This document shows, piece by piece, positions 33,783-45,639 of a stretch of DNA of 64,000 nucleotides; position 1 is the stretch's first letter; each line of letters begins with the position of its first letter. Under the pieces are notes generated by a model. That model saw only the letters and a list, made by a program, of their open reading frames with translations, was not told where the DNA came from and did not search any database. The DNA is from Neoscytalidium dimidiatum (taxonomy: Eukaryota; Ascomycota; Dothideomycetes; Botryosphaeriales; Botryosphaeriaceae), in the NCBI GenBank assembly GCA_037367355.1, contig CM074706.1, positions 1,736,001 to 1,800,000 of the forward strand, written 5' to 3'. Both the position numbers and the translations under genes were made by a program.

Positions 33783-35174
33783 CTACAAATTCGGCTTCAA
33801 CATTCCGAACCTGATGTCCAGAGATTTCCTCAGTGTGCGAATGCGGTCCTGATTCACCATCATAGACCGCGGATATTCCTCAGGAACCTCCTCGCCAAGA
33901 ATCAGATACGCCGTCATTTCAGCGGCGCGGAATGCCTTGGTCATGCCAACGCCATTATAACCACCACATATCCACTGATGACTTCGGCCGGGGAAAGGTA
34001 GGCGGCCGACGAATGGCGCTGTATCTTGAGTGAAGCCCAAGATGCCCGACCAGGCATAGTCGACTCTGGCTGCAGCAACGGGGGAGGCTAAGGCGGCAAC
34101 CTCATGAGAGAAGCCACGCAAGTGTGACATGGCGCCCAGATCGGTAACGCTGTCATCTCCCGTGGCACGGCGCGCTAAATTGGCTCGGCCGACAACGACA
34201 TCCCCCGCCGTGCGTTGGATCAAGTAGTCGTAGTCCTTCTCGGCGTATCGTAGCCAGAAGGAGAATTTACTGTCGAAGCCGAAAACAGACTTGCCGTGGC
34301 CAGCAGCATAGTGCACCACGTTACCACGGACGGGAGAAATGAAGGGTTGTAATTCCGGAAGTAGGTGGCCGACCCAGCCATTGGTGGCGTGCACGACGTG
34401 CTTTGCCTTGATGCTACCACGATCGGTGTGCACGATGGCATATTCAAGGCCCACGGCATCTTCGATTGATTCGACCACAGTGTTGGTCTGGATATTCACC
34501 TTGCCTTCCTGAATCAGATTACCCATCAGCCCAGTAACGAGCTTGTAGGGCCATATTGACACCGCAGGGACAGTGATTGCACCAATACAGCGCTTTGACA
34601 GCTTCAGGCCATTCTGCAGATGGTCTTTGTCGGTATGAATGGTATAGCGTTCAGCAAGGTAAGGCGCATGAGAACGCATGTCCTCTAGGGCTGCCAATGC
34701 TTTGTCGAAGGTTCTTTGGTCGAAGTAGGCGTCGATGCCTCCAGTGTGCACGATGTCGCAGTCGACGCTGTTGTCCCAAGCGGCGCCTGTCATGATGTCC
34801 AGATGACTATGCTCGAACTCTGTCAATCGGATAGCCTCCTCGATTCCATACGACTTCTTTCGGTGTTCCCAAACTGCAAAGGCCATTGTCTTGATATGTC
34901 CGCCGTTACGCCCAGTGGCACCTGAGCACAGACTGCGCGCCTCGACTACGACTACTTGAAAGCTGGGACTTTGTTGAAGTAAGGTACGAGCTACGTTCGT
35001 CCCAGTCATGCCGGAACCTATGATGATGATGTCGACTGGATTGGTAGGCCAAGGCGATTGGTGATTGGCAAGCGGGTGTGGTTCTGAATGCCAGAAAGAC
35101 TTCGTGGGGTTGGGCACCGGCAATCCTGGGTCCACGACGCCAGTTTCATGCGTACCTTCCGGTGAGCCGGACAT
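33783..35174 (-). CDS. FAD-dependent oxidoreductase (DAO family)
   Basis: A single-exon flavoprotein of 463 residues of the D-amino-acid-oxidase/PuuB-like fold, expected to oxidise an amine or amino acid with FAD. The dinucleotide-binding motif is DIIIIGSGMTGTNVA near residue 48, followed by VVVVEARSLCSGATGRNGGH, which is typical of this family. The C-terminal FAD-contact region has YAWSGILGFTQDTAPFVGRL and GGYNGVGMTKAF. The start at ATG 35174 is the first in-frame ATG of the open frame and leaves a normal N-terminal length. There is no signal peptide. It is intact, and transcribed towards the regulator gene on the same strand, which it may depend on (inference). Confidence 0.88.
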   Translation of the reverse strand: MSGSPEGTHETGVVDPGLPVPNPTKSFWHSEPHPLANHQSPWPTNPVDIIIIGSGMTGTNVARTLLQQSPSFQVVVVEARSLCSGATGRNGGHIKTMAFAVWEHRKKSYGIEEAIRLTEFEHSHLDIMTGAAWDNSVDCDIVHTGGIDAYFDQRTFDKALAALEDMRSHAPYLAERYTIHTDKDHLQNGLKLSKRCIGAITVPAVSIWPYKLVTGLMGNLIQEGKVNIQTNTVVESIEDAVGLEYAIVHTDRGSIKAKHVVHATNGWVGHLLPELQPFISPVRGNVVHYAAGHGKSVFGFDSKFSFWLRYAEKDYDYLIQRTAGDVVVGRANLARRATGDDSVTDLGAMSHLRGFSHEVAALASPVAAARVDYAWSGILGFTQDTAPFVGRLPFPGRSHQWICGGYNGVGMTKAFRAAEMTAYLILGEEVPEEYPRSMMVNQDRIRTLRKSLDIRFGMLKPNL

Positions 35175-36574
35175 GATGGGTTGGATTGAGATGAGGAAAA
35201 ACTCAAGATGAGGATAGCTGCCGGACAAAAAAAAATTTATTGCGCAGGAGCGTGGACGAGTGCGAATTACTAGGAAAACTGAGTTGTATATGTAGGTTTG
35301 CTCAATATGGACACCGGGCGGCGAAAGATGAAGCTGTTGAGATAATGCACACCGAGGGATATGAGCAATTACTATCTCGGTCCATAGCCGGATGGACGTA
35401 TAACCGAGGGCTTACCGACAAGGAATAGCTGTACTCATTCGACTTGCCTAAACGGGTAAACCTGTGCGGCTGCTTTTTGTTCCACGGCATCGTGTCATGC
35501 ATACACACCTTTCTCTAGGGCCCTATGGAACCAATCCAAGTGTCTAGGCTACGTCAAATGCAGCGATGAAGTATGCTCGAATATTGACCGTATCGATTTT
35601 ATCTCCCTGATTGTGACAACCACCGAGACTATCCGGCTTTCCTTCCGCAAATGACACTATCCCTGAGAAGGCTAATCATGCGGTATGAGGTACGGCAGAT
35701 ACTGCAGGTAGTCAGAGCCTTGATTCGTACCCCACGATGTACTCATCATGAAGTGTGACGCCAACACTGGAAATAATCTCGTTTCGCCTGAACGAACTCC
35801 CGCACGACACAGCTACCCGGCGACTGAGTAATTTGAGTAACGCGGCGTAAGTACGAATGAACTCCTAATTCTTAAGTTTCTTCCTCTGATTTTAGAAGAA
35901 CGCATGCAAGGCTGCCACACTCTCACTCAATGTTACCTTGAAGAAGATCTATACTTGGTCTGTATTCAACAAGAGGGTAATCTCAATCCATTGTATTTCT
36001 GTTCCTCCCAGTCGTAAATCAAGTCCCTGTAGCGATTTTACCCTTCGTTCATGAACCTACAAAGTGCGGGCAAGCTCGTGAAATTCAATCAATTCGCCTC
36101 ATCCGCCGAAAACTGTCCGTACGGAAAACATAATAGCAGGATCAATTCATTCTTCGCCGCAAAGGGAATGCAATATAACCTTATTATCCGCTGAATGAGA
36201 GGCACCATTCATTGCCGACAGCTCCCGAAGGGATCATTCGTCATAACCACTCGGTCAAAACCTACCCGAACCATTCTCACAGAAATGGAACCAAAGTTTC
36301 TGCTCACCGCGCCAAATTTAATCACAGTGGTAGACATAAAGTAGAACGAAATTCTCGGAACGATGAAGATATGCAGTCGATCGGACTCATCTTCAGAGTC
36401 CAAATCTTCTCGCCAATATATGTGCCGGACGAATCTGATCGGTCAGATAATCGTGTATAAAGGTAGGTCAGGTATATAAATTACTTTGCCGTGGAATCTT
36501 AGTCTCGCATATCACAGTCTTTCACTTGAAATCCGCCCAGCAACCACTTAGTCACTTCCGTTATACCAGTAACG
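35175..36574. other. AT-rich intergenic region with a core promoter at the right end
   Basis: No gene is supported over 1.4 kb. Two TATA-like boxes (TATAAAG near 36456 and TATATAAAT at 36473-36481) lie about 95-120 bp before the short frame at 36575. Confidence 0.45.
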
Positions 36575-36715
36575 ATGAGGCAAGCTTTAGGATTTTGGGC
36601 GAAAACAATCGCTATTACCTCATTGGTTCGCACCGCGATCTCTTCTGGTATTCAGACCGGTCTCCAGCCTGGTAAATCTCTGGGACCTTGCAGTCGGATT
36701 GGATTCGGTGATTAA
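36575..36715 (+). pseudogene. Orphan signal-peptide-like first exon
   Basis: A 46-codon frame starts with a basic and hydrophobic segment (RQALGFWAKTIAITSLVRTA) like a signal peptide, then SSGIQTGLQPG, and stops shortly after. A GTAAAT donor-like site sits at codon 33. It has well-placed TATA boxes but no second exon that I can find. The most likely explanation is the 5' remnant of a truncated secreted-protein gene; the family is unknown. Confidence 0.3.
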
Positions 36716-37357
36716 TGAAATTAGAGCTCTCGCTTAATAATCTGGAACCCCATGCAAGCTCGCCGAACACACCCTGGCAGTTGCGCCTGAAATGCTTGAG
36801 TAACGGAGCCAGCAACTGATATTTGTAGAATATTTTTCATTCACGCTGCCGTGAATCGTCAGCGACCACTGCGTGCACTGCGGTGGCGCCAGCAACCACT
36901 CGAGAATTATCGACATCATTCATTACGGAGGACCAACAATACATTTTTGTAAAGCTTCTGGGGAAAAGAGAGAGGAATACATAGTTATTTTGCTCCCTCT
37001 GCATCGTGTCATTCGGTCGCTACATTCGGCACTTGCGCGTTAGCAGCTGATCTTTGTTTCTCAAAAGCGCAGTACCGTTGAAAAGTGTATGCTGAGGAGA
37101 GAGATGCATTGCGGGTTCGATAATGCGTGCCGTGCGCGCAAGAATTACAGATGGCCTGGTGGGTTTTGTCCTCGGCAGAGTTTTGCGGGGTTCATGCACA
37201 CAGCTCCTGATGAGCATCGCCAGTCACAAGATGACTATCTGATTAGCAGCTTCCAACTTCTTAGGTTCGTCTTCTTGCACCATATCAACAGCCGGCTCGA
37301 AATCCACGCTGCTGACTGTGTTTTGTGAATACTGTCCGAAAACTTTCTCGTGTTTCC

Positions 37358-37846
37358 TCAGAGGACGACACAGCCACTGTTTGTCTTCGCCACAACAGTC
37401 AATACCGTGTCCATCTTCTCGCGTATGCTTACGATCGCCTGCGGTACCACGCCGGGGGCACCGGACTGAACGAGAGGGAATTCTTCTTCGACAACGCGAG
37501 TCGCTTGCTGCAAACGAGACACCTCATACTCGATCGTACTGACTATGCTCCACCTGAGCAGGCCCGGGGACAGAAAAGACGAAGGCGAATCTGTAAAGCC
37601 CCCTAAGCGGCCGGGTATTTTGGCGAAGGCGTCGAGAATGGAAGTGCGTTCCTGATCGGAGACAGATTTAGATGAGAACGAGGTTCTAGGAGCGGCCGAC
37701 GCAGAGGTAGAACGGGAAGTGTCTGTATTGTTCGGGGTGGACGATTGGCCGTCGGGAATGAGATGGACCGGCGTTGAATCAGTAAAGGCGATGCGGCCGA
37801 CGAGCGCGTAACACGAACATGCGGCACTTTCTGCGGTTATGAACAA
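37358..37846 (-). pseudogene. Unassigned coding fragment
   Basis: An open frame of about 162 codons without an ATG at its head. It contains CSCYALVGRIAF, a Ser/Thr-rich linker, then a helical segment (LLRWSIVSTIEYEVSRLQQA ... VVPQAIVSIREKMDTVL). The layout recalls the C-terminal AflR-type regulatory domain of some zinc-cluster regulators, but the match is weak and I assign no function. Flanking sequence has no zinc cluster. Confidence 0.25.
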
Positions 37847-37914
37847 GCTACGGCCCTTTTCTTATATCAGAGCGTCGTCGATGAGCGAGAGAAATTATTT
37901 CTAAAATTCGAGCA

Positions 37915-39517
37915 TCAGCATGACTGGTACGCACAGCAGTAGACACGAAGTGTCGGAAGAAAATGTTTTGAGCAGGGGGGACCGATGCCTAAAGCGAGAT
38001 CCTTGGGTATTGAGGTACACAACAAGATCGACGTCTTGATGGGTATCTGAGAAGAAAGGATCGGGGATTTCAAAGAACGGAGCAGTGAGATTGCCACCGT
38101 CGTGGAGTGTATCTCGTACACGAGGTGCTCGTGGGGAGCAGGCTCAGTATTATGTTCAACGCGCTCATCATTACAGCACCATCCTTTTCCTCTTTCCCCA
38201 ATTGCATCCTGCATGGTAACATCAACGTTGGGATACCAAGCCCAAAGCTCAAGCCCGGAAGGATCTTGTAGCCGTACGCTCTGACGTCAAACGCTTCGTG
38301 ATCCAAATCCAGAATGCATAGCAGCGCTGCACCGAGCGCCTGTAGCGCGGCATTGTCGATTAGTATGAGCAACACTAAGCTGACATTTTGGCTGCAAATA
38401 AATACGAAGGGAGTAGTCTCACGCCGGCAGATGTCGCAGAAAGCCCATACAGAATCTGGGAGCGCCGCGGTAAAGTAATAATAGCCGTAAAGAAGGTAGC
38501 CTCCAAGAAACATGCGGATCTAGTGAATTACTAGCAATAGCTTAACGGAGTGCCTCAAGAGCTAACGCGAACTCATAGGAGAAACGATACGACCGTCGGA
38601 CTCTGCAGCAACCGCAAGGGAAACAGAGCCTCAGGTCCTTATCCTCCCCTCGAGCGTAGCCAACTTCCACTCCTATGTGAATAAAATCACGAGGCTAACT
38701 TTCGCTGTGATTAGTACACCGATGATGATGGTGCTGATCCACGTATAAGTCAACCTGCTAGGTTGAAGTCCGTAGACGAGGAGAATGGCAACCGCGACGG
38801 AGAACAGTGCACCAGTATAATCTGTCCTTACCAAATACTTCACGTTGATTGGTTTCTGCGGATGGGGCAGCGAGACGCCCAGTCGTACTGCGGAGACTGC
38901 TGCTGCTGGGGCGTTCAAAATAAACATCCACTACCAAGCTCCTTCATCTCCAAGCACACCCCCCAGAGCAGGCCAAGCACTTTTATGATTGCGAAGGTTA
39001 TGCTGGCTACACCTGAGCATATTCCCATCCATCGCATTGGGCACACCGATATGATACACACAAAGAGCAGGCCGAAGATCACTGAGCCGCCCGGTCCTTG
39101 AAATGCTCGGAATATGATCAAAATGGCCAAATTTTGCTGGCGGCACACAGTCCACTGAGAAGTGCGAAGTCGGCGAGCCCGAAGAGAAGCGCATTGCGCT
39201 GCGTGAACATGTCGGAAAGCTTGGCGAAGACCAGTAGGAAGCGGGAGTAGGTGACGAGGTAGGCTGCGACGATCCATTCAGAGCATGGCATGCCATAAAA
39301 GTGAGCGGCTAGGGTAGAGAGACTAGTTGCGATGATGATGTTCTCAGGGGCGAACAGAAGAGACCAATGCAGAGGCTTTGGAGATGTCAGTTGACGGTCG
39401 ACATGCGTAGAAGAACATCATTACTACCCGAGGACAGCGGAGTCAAGATGCTAGCCATGCAGAGCATTAGGTGGATCTGGAAGCTTCTAGATTCGGCTTC
39501 TGTATCTGGTTGGCTCA
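37915..39517 (-). pseudogene. Broken DHA-type MFS drug/metabolite exporter
   Basis: Transporter homology is spread over at least four frames. The start MSQPDTEAESRSF (39517) with a first membrane helix is followed, out of frame, by PENIIIATSLSTLAAHFYGM and SEWIVAAYLVTYSRFLL, then LIIFRAFQGPGGSVIFGL and VCPMRWMGICSG, then FILNAPAAAVSAVRLGVSLP, VKYLVRTDYTGALF, and finally GGYLLYGYYYFTAALP and YGYKILPGLSFGLGIPTLML. In-frame stops fall between the pieces, for example after AASKI near 39130. The order and spacing fit a full-length 14-helix-type exporter that has suffered several small indels. It cannot encode a full protein. Confidence 0.7.
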
Positions 39518-40219
39518 TTTTAGAAACTGTTCTCTGGTTCATTCTGACGGAGGGAGCGTCAGGACAGAGAATGGCAAGGGCTTGGCTGCGGCTCGCCTGC
39601 GACTGAAGCCTTAGTGAAAGACGATGCAATAAAAGGCCAGGGTAGTAGCTTTTAAGAAAAATTACTCCGGCAGGTAATTGGATGGGTGTGTCTGCTTACG
39701 TTGCGCAACAGATCGGCGGCTCCCTAACTTTATCCCCGGCGGAGGGTTTTTCCAAACAGGCGAAGCGCACAGCCATGGGTGCGGAACCATCCCCAAAGCC
39801 GGTTATAGTTTTGAAAAAGAATTTTGTGGTTTATTCTCCAACATGCGCGAAATTATAGTTTAACCTGATCAAATCTTAAAATTGCCGGTAGAATGTATAC
39901 CTCGTCGAGGCAAGTTGCTGACTAGTTCATATGATAGAGCTTAATAAACTAAGTAATAAATACATAGTAAGTTAATAAGTAAGTAGCTAAATTCGTAACC
40001 ATATATACATATATATATAGATCGGGGGGAAGCTAGTGATCTGAGAATGCAGCGGAGGGTTTGCACACGAGTTTCTTTAGGTATGCCCCCACTGCCACAT
40101 CTACCGCTATCTTGAGTTTCATTTTGCTATAGCTCTGGAGGCTTGACATACGCAACTTTCGATACACAAAACGTACGGCCAGCCAAAGAAGTGCTGAAGG
40201 CACAGTAAGCCGAGATGGT
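39518..40219. other. AT-rich spacer
   Basis: No gene is seen. A TATA/AGTAAT-rich low-complexity stretch runs from about 39940 to 40020, ending in a TATATATA run near 40004-40019. Confidence 0.5.
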
Positions 40220-41955
40220 CTAGCTCCGACCCATGGCTTTCTCAATGAGTGCCAGCGCTGCCATAACCTTCACATCGAAATTGCGTCGCCCGACTATCTC
40301 CAGACTTATGGGAGCTCCGACGTAGCTCTCTGGTGAATAGAGGTCATGATTGAATCTGTCCTGTTCGTTGAGGGCGACGTAGCTTACGTCGCGTTTGTCC
40401 AGAAGTGGATCAATGTGGGTCACTGGGAATACTGCAGCTGGATAATCGAGTAAGCTCCAATGGGCGGTATATGGCCAATAAAGCGCACATTCGTGAGGAG
40501 GAGCAGCACCAGGAACGGCAGGGCAGAGGATTACATCAACTTCCTGTCCATCTTCGTCTGCAGTGGAAGACCAATGTGCAGCATATTTGCTCCATATTCA
40601 TCTCGCTCATGGCACAACTTTCAACAGTCAGTCAATGTTCTTCGCAGTGGCAGGCCAACTTACATTCCATAGCTCTTGAACAGAAAGCTTCTTCACTCCC
40701 GGCTGATTGATGGTCCATTCAGTCAATGGGAGGACAGACTCACCGCTTTACTGAATCACTCTGAGAGTATCTTCACCACCATCGGGGAAATACAAGCGAG
40801 AAATGAGGTTCCACGCCCGCTCATGTTCCAGAGATATCCAATCCACCACTTGCATCCCCACTTGACGACAGGCCTCGGAAACATCTTTAAGGGCGCGGAT
40901 CATGGGTGGATGCGGTCGGATAACCCCGTCATCCCACTGTATTGCAATTTTCAAGGGTTTGTCGAAATTCACCGGCGTCCACTGTTTTGGGAACAGCCAA
41001 GGGTCGAAATGCCACAGCTTAGTCTTCAATACCAAGTCCATGAAAAAGTTGATTGTATCGCGGCTGCGGGTCAGCGGCCCAAATGTGGGCATCACCGTCT
41101 CGTTTGCAAGCATAGTGCACTTCATGCCACTCGGTGGTAGTCGCCGCGATGTAGGCTTGAATCCGTAGACACCACAGTTGGAGGCCGGGCCGCGTACACT
41201 GCCTCCGATATCACCACCCATGCCGCAAACACTTCCTCCAAATCCGAGCAGCGCTCCCTGGCCTCCAGTAGATCCTCCAGGAGTAAGGTTTCGATTCCAT
41301 GGATTGACGGTCCGGCCTGTGATGTTGTTGTTGCACTCCAAATGCATCGTTCTTTGCGGCTCTGTTGTGTGGACGTAGAAAACACAGCCGGCATCCCAAA
41401 GAATATCGTTGATCGGATTTGGGTTACTAGGGTGGCCAATCCAAGCCACATAGGAAGCATGACAAGGCTTCCCACGCATCTCGTGTTGCTGCTTGATTGA
41501 TATTGGGAGGCCGTGAAGAGGGCCAGCTGGAGAGGGGAGCGGGTCCAAGTAACGAGCTCTTTCAATGGCTTCGTCCCACATTAGTTCCGTAACACAGTTG
41601 ACCCTTCGATTGTTAGCATGCGTTGTCTACTCCACGTGCGTTTGCGAATTCCCACGGTATATTGAGCGAGTGCGGCACGTCTAAGGAATGACCGGGTCAA
41701 TTCCTCAGAGGTAATGTCTTTCCTTTTGAACGTGTTGAGTAGTTGGATGGCGTCGTAATTCTGCGTAAGCTCGTACTCGCGTTCAGTCAATAACTGCTTC
41801 GGGAGCTCTTGTGAGCTTAGGGGTAGCGGGTCCGGGAGGGGTCCAATCGGTGGTTTGACTTTTGAGAGCGTTGCATCGCGGTAATCACGCGCCGATTGCG
41901 CCTTTTCCTGCTGGCTGTGCCTAAAAGGACTGCGTACTGGCCATATCAGTAGCAT
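40220..41955 (-). pseudogene. Amidase-signature enzyme, pseudogene
   Basis: This is nearly full length, with recognisable amidase-signature features: N-terminal region (ARDYRDATLSKVKPPIGPLP, REYELTQNYDAIQLL), the catalytic Lys in LPISIKQQ, the two serines in PGGSTGGQGALL and GGDIGGSVRGPA, and a C-terminal block (ESYVGAPISLEIVGRRN, ALALIEKAMGRS). Lesions: an in-frame TAA at 40748-40750 between DTLRVIQ and SGESVLPLTEW, and a frame break near 41590-41650 where a former intron junction (AALAQ / NCVTELMWDEA) no longer joins in phase. The last exon also lies in a different frame. When intact it would hydrolyse a C-N amide bond; the substrate is unknown. All catalytic-triad residues survive, so decay may be recent. 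Confidence 0.75.
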
Positions 41956-42272
41956 GTCGATTGGACGCTGACAAGGCGGGGAATGATTCCCGGTAATGGC
42001 GGGCTGCGCAGAGTTGCGGGGATGGGGACTCAAAAGTGGGCAGACTCCGTGCAGGTGCCGTTCCGGCTCCGAGAATGTTATCATTCTAATAAGCAACAGA
42101 TGATAGGCGGAGTGCGGAGATGTCGTTCTGAGATAAGCATCAATGGAGGGGTATCGATGTGCATACTAGGTAAGCCACTGCCCGAGGCCACGGCCGAGGG
42201 CCGCTGACCCCCAACGTTCTCTCTATCATCAACCCACGAATACGAAACGAAAAACACATACCCAGTGAGACA

Positions 42273-44314
42273 ATGCTGGAATACAGCAACGGTACTCGAA
42301 TTCGAGGTAAGAATGCGACCAGACCTTTGCCGCCATCCTACTTGTTAAACATATGCAGGAGGCACTCGAGCCGCGCACGCCTGCTCGAGCTGCAATGCCC
42401 GAAAGATAAGATGCGACCTTTTTGCACGCGGAGGTCCTCCTTGCACTCGCTGTGAAGATGCGGCGCTCCAATGCAATATGATGACACGACGTCGGAGGCC
42501 TATTCGAGCTGTTGAAACAATTCCAAGGGAAACAAGCGAGTAAGACCCGGATTACCTTTGCTTTCTGAATTTAAGCTGAAAGATTATCGCGTAAGACAAG
42601 CGGAGGAAAGTATACAAACAATTGCATCTCCCTCCTCCGCTAGTAATCCGGATTCAGCGGAATTTTCCTCTCCTTGGGCCCTGGCGATCAACCTTGCCGC
42701 GTTGATGTGAACGGATTGCATGATATTTCAAAACAGAAAACTATACTGGTTGATTTCCTTTCGCAAGATTTCACGAACTCCGATATCAGTGATTACCAGC
42801 CAACCTTCGTTGACGACTACGCAAATATCACAAGACTGCTTGGTCGTGAATTTGGCCGCGGTTTCCAAGAAGGCGTGTATCACTACAGAGATGCCCCGTT
42901 CGTAGAAAGATCGTACGAGGGCATACCAAAGACTACTACGACGGCCGAGAGGTTGGTTCTGGACCGCTATGGAGCTTTCGTGCTTCCAAGCCCAAATATC
43001 ACAGACGCATTCACCACGGCCTTCTTTGATCGTGTCTTCCCTTCCATGCCTATTCTGGACCGATCTTCGTTCCTCAAACATCTTCACGGTAGGGGTGAAG
43101 ACCAAAATAGGCCGTCACTCCTCCTTATTCAGAGCATCATCCTAGCTGGCTCAACTGTATACCATCATCCCGACATACAGTTATTGCCTGACCAAGTCGC
43201 ACCCAGACTTCATGCAAGAGCAAAGGCCCTCATAGACACCAAATTTGAACAGGATCGTCTGGTTCTGGCCCAAGCACATCTGCTCATTAGTTCTTTTACC
43301 ACTGACAGTTGCGATGACACCATCCATAACATGTGGCTCTCACTTGGGACGGCGGTTCGGATTGCCCAGGGAATCGGCATGCATCGTGATCTTGGTCGAG
43401 CCAGTGCAAATGCTTCCATGCGACGTCAGTGGAGACGGATGTGGTGGACTCTGTTCATTCACGACACGATATGCTCTTTCGAATGGGGAAGGCCAAGGGC
43501 AATCCATCTCGCAGATACAGATGTCCCCCCTCCAAACGAAACTGACTTCCGTTCGGACGATCCGGGTAGTCTGCCTTGCACTGAACATATCCAATTCTTC
43601 CTTAGTCTCAATAAGCTCTGCTTCATCATTGCAGATTGGCTGGACTTGCTGCGGCCTCGGGGCACGAATTGGGGTCGTGGGAATCCTAATCCTTATGAAG
43701 ACCAGGTAATTTCGATAAGGAAAGCTTTGGATGATTGGACAGCGGATCTACCTCTGTCAATGGTACCTCCACGCGACTTCAAGGGTTTTACTCTCTGGAC
43801 GGCTACGCTACATATTGCGTTCTATAGCGTCATACTTCGACTTTATACCTCCCTTTCTAGCGATTCAGTTGCTCAGACAGTACATGAAGCTGCCCTCAAA
43901 ATTCTGCTCATCGGCCTTGATTTGGCCGCCAACGACCTCTTGGGATCTCTTTGGGGATTTGGAATCCACCAGTTCGACCTATCAATGGGAAAACATGCGC
44001 GAGAGACAAGATCCGAAGATCGAAATCTTGCAACCGTCGCTTTCGAAAGCTTACGCCAAGGCATTCCCTTGATGCAACAGCTTTGCCAGCGGAGTTCTAC
44101 GGCGGCGCAGGGTTTGGCATTCTACGAAGCCCTCCTTGAGAAACGAGAGATATTAGAGGGCAGTGAGAAGCTACATCAGGATCAGACGTTGTGCGTGGAC
44201 TCCGATTCAACATTTTCTGTCAGCAGAGCAAGCATGTCTTGGGCCATAGACTTGAGCAGCAACAGTTTAGCAGATTCGGGCGTCTTAGACTGGAATGCGC
44301 AGTGGGCTTGCTGA
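42273..44314 (+). CDS. Zn2Cys6 transcription factor (fungal-specific TF domain)
   Basis: A regulator of 623 residues in three exons: 42273-42306, 42359-42539 and 42658-44314, with introns of 52 and 118 bp. The zinc cluster CSSCNARKIRCD ... CTRCEDAALQC lies at residues about 19-48, followed by a basic TRRRRPIR stretch. The fungal-specific middle domain is well preserved (FFDRVFPSMPILDRSSF, WLSLGTAVRIAQGIGMHRD, RRMWWTLFIHDT, AIHLADTDVPPP). The second intron is the least certain: the chosen acceptor (GATTCAG, 42657) gives a continuous frame, but another frame across 42601-42710 also reads like protein, so an extra exon or a lesion there is possible. It lies between two pseudogenes. Targets are unknown. 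Confidence 0.75.
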
Positions 44315-44467
44315 ATTTTTTGCCCCTATCTAGTGGAGCAGTCATTGCTTGCCGGAAGAGCGATGAAAACAAAAAAAGAAAACAAAGTCAGACGCTGAAG
44401 GCTCTGCTATGGCTATGAAATGAATGAGACTTTGCCTCCACATCTTTTCCCCCTCTGATTCCACCGT

Positions 44468-45300
44468 CTACTCAGTCGCCACACCGGGAATAACAACCCC
44501 ACCCTCAACATGGCGAGGTACGATGACGTCTGCTTCCAGAAAATAATTTGTATCTTTCACAAAGAGCCAAGTGACACTTAAAAGGCTGGTCAATCCCACC
44601 ACGTAAAGAACCAACTGAACAATAGCCTGAGTGCGATAGGAGACCCCTTCCGAATCTAAGACGAAGAAAATGCACATGCCTAGGCTGACAGTCCCTTTGA
44701 AAGCGCCGGCGTGGCATGCACACAACTCTGGATGGCGATAAGAGCACCCACGGTGCTCCCAGCTGAAGTCAGGACCCATTGCCACGTGATGAACTATTCG
44801 ATTAGCTTTGCTAGAGCTGTGACAAGGCCTCTGAGATGGATTACCATGGCCTTTTTGGATTCTTCAGCATATGCGAATTGAATAAAGCCAGATGAGGTCT
44901 ACAGGCAAGCAGCGCAGAATCCCAAGATGAAATCTGACAGCAACGGAAACCACTGATGGCCAGTTCTGTCGTGATACCAAAGCCCACCTGCGTACAGAGG
45001 ATATCCGATGGCGCCGATCAAGATGGTCTTTTTGGGTTTTAGAAAGTTCAGAATTGAGCCTGCCATCCACCCAAACAAGGTGTAAGGTCCATACAGAATA
45101 GAGTGTGTGATCAATGCAACACGCTGCGCGGAAGGTTTCCCGCCGCCAGCGCCCAGTTCGGTTAGGGCCAGGTAAATCCCTGGGAGGCAGAAAAGGATGC
45201 AGCACATTATGAAATTTTGGTTAAATGGGCGATTGAGTCGATATTTGCGTTTGCTGTCTAGGCTGAAAATTGAGGTGATCATATTGCAGAAGCCGAAATC
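44468..45300 (-). pseudogene. UNC93-like MFS transporter, pseudogene
   Basis: The pieces match fungal UNC93-like (DUF895) transporters: FCLPGIYLALTELGAGGGK, LYGPYTLFGWMAGSILNFLK, IGAIGYPLYAGGLWYHDRTG and FPLLSDFILGFCAACL in one frame. Then come FIQFAYAEESKKAM, TWQWVLTSAGSTVGALIAI and a third frame with KGTVSLGMCIFFVLDSEGV and VTWLFVKDTNYFLEADV. At least two frameshifts separate these pieces (about 44700 and about 44770-44870). The DNA is otherwise colinear with a complete C-terminal half. It would have been a multi-helix membrane protein. Confidence 0.65.
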
Positions 45301-45639
45301 GCAAATGATCTCAAATGGAGAAGTAAAGGAAGCGGTAGCCTGGGATGCAGGCCAATTAAAGGAGTCAAGAGTGAGGTTGTGATAACAATCTATGCCTATC
45401 AACCTTGGGGCCCTGAGCAGGGATCTAGCTTTTTCATCGGGTGGGGCGCGGCCTCGGAGCGGAGACGGCATTTCGGTCTCGGAGCGGCATATGCTTCCAA
45501 GAGAAACGCTAACTGATCACCTCTTAATCCATCATGCGTTGTTGTCGCGGTGATAAGAGGGGTGATAAGAGACAGACTGGCTGGTGGGACAACTCTCTTC
45601 GGTAGGCACTCGTCCTTGAATTCCAGATCAGCCATCGCT

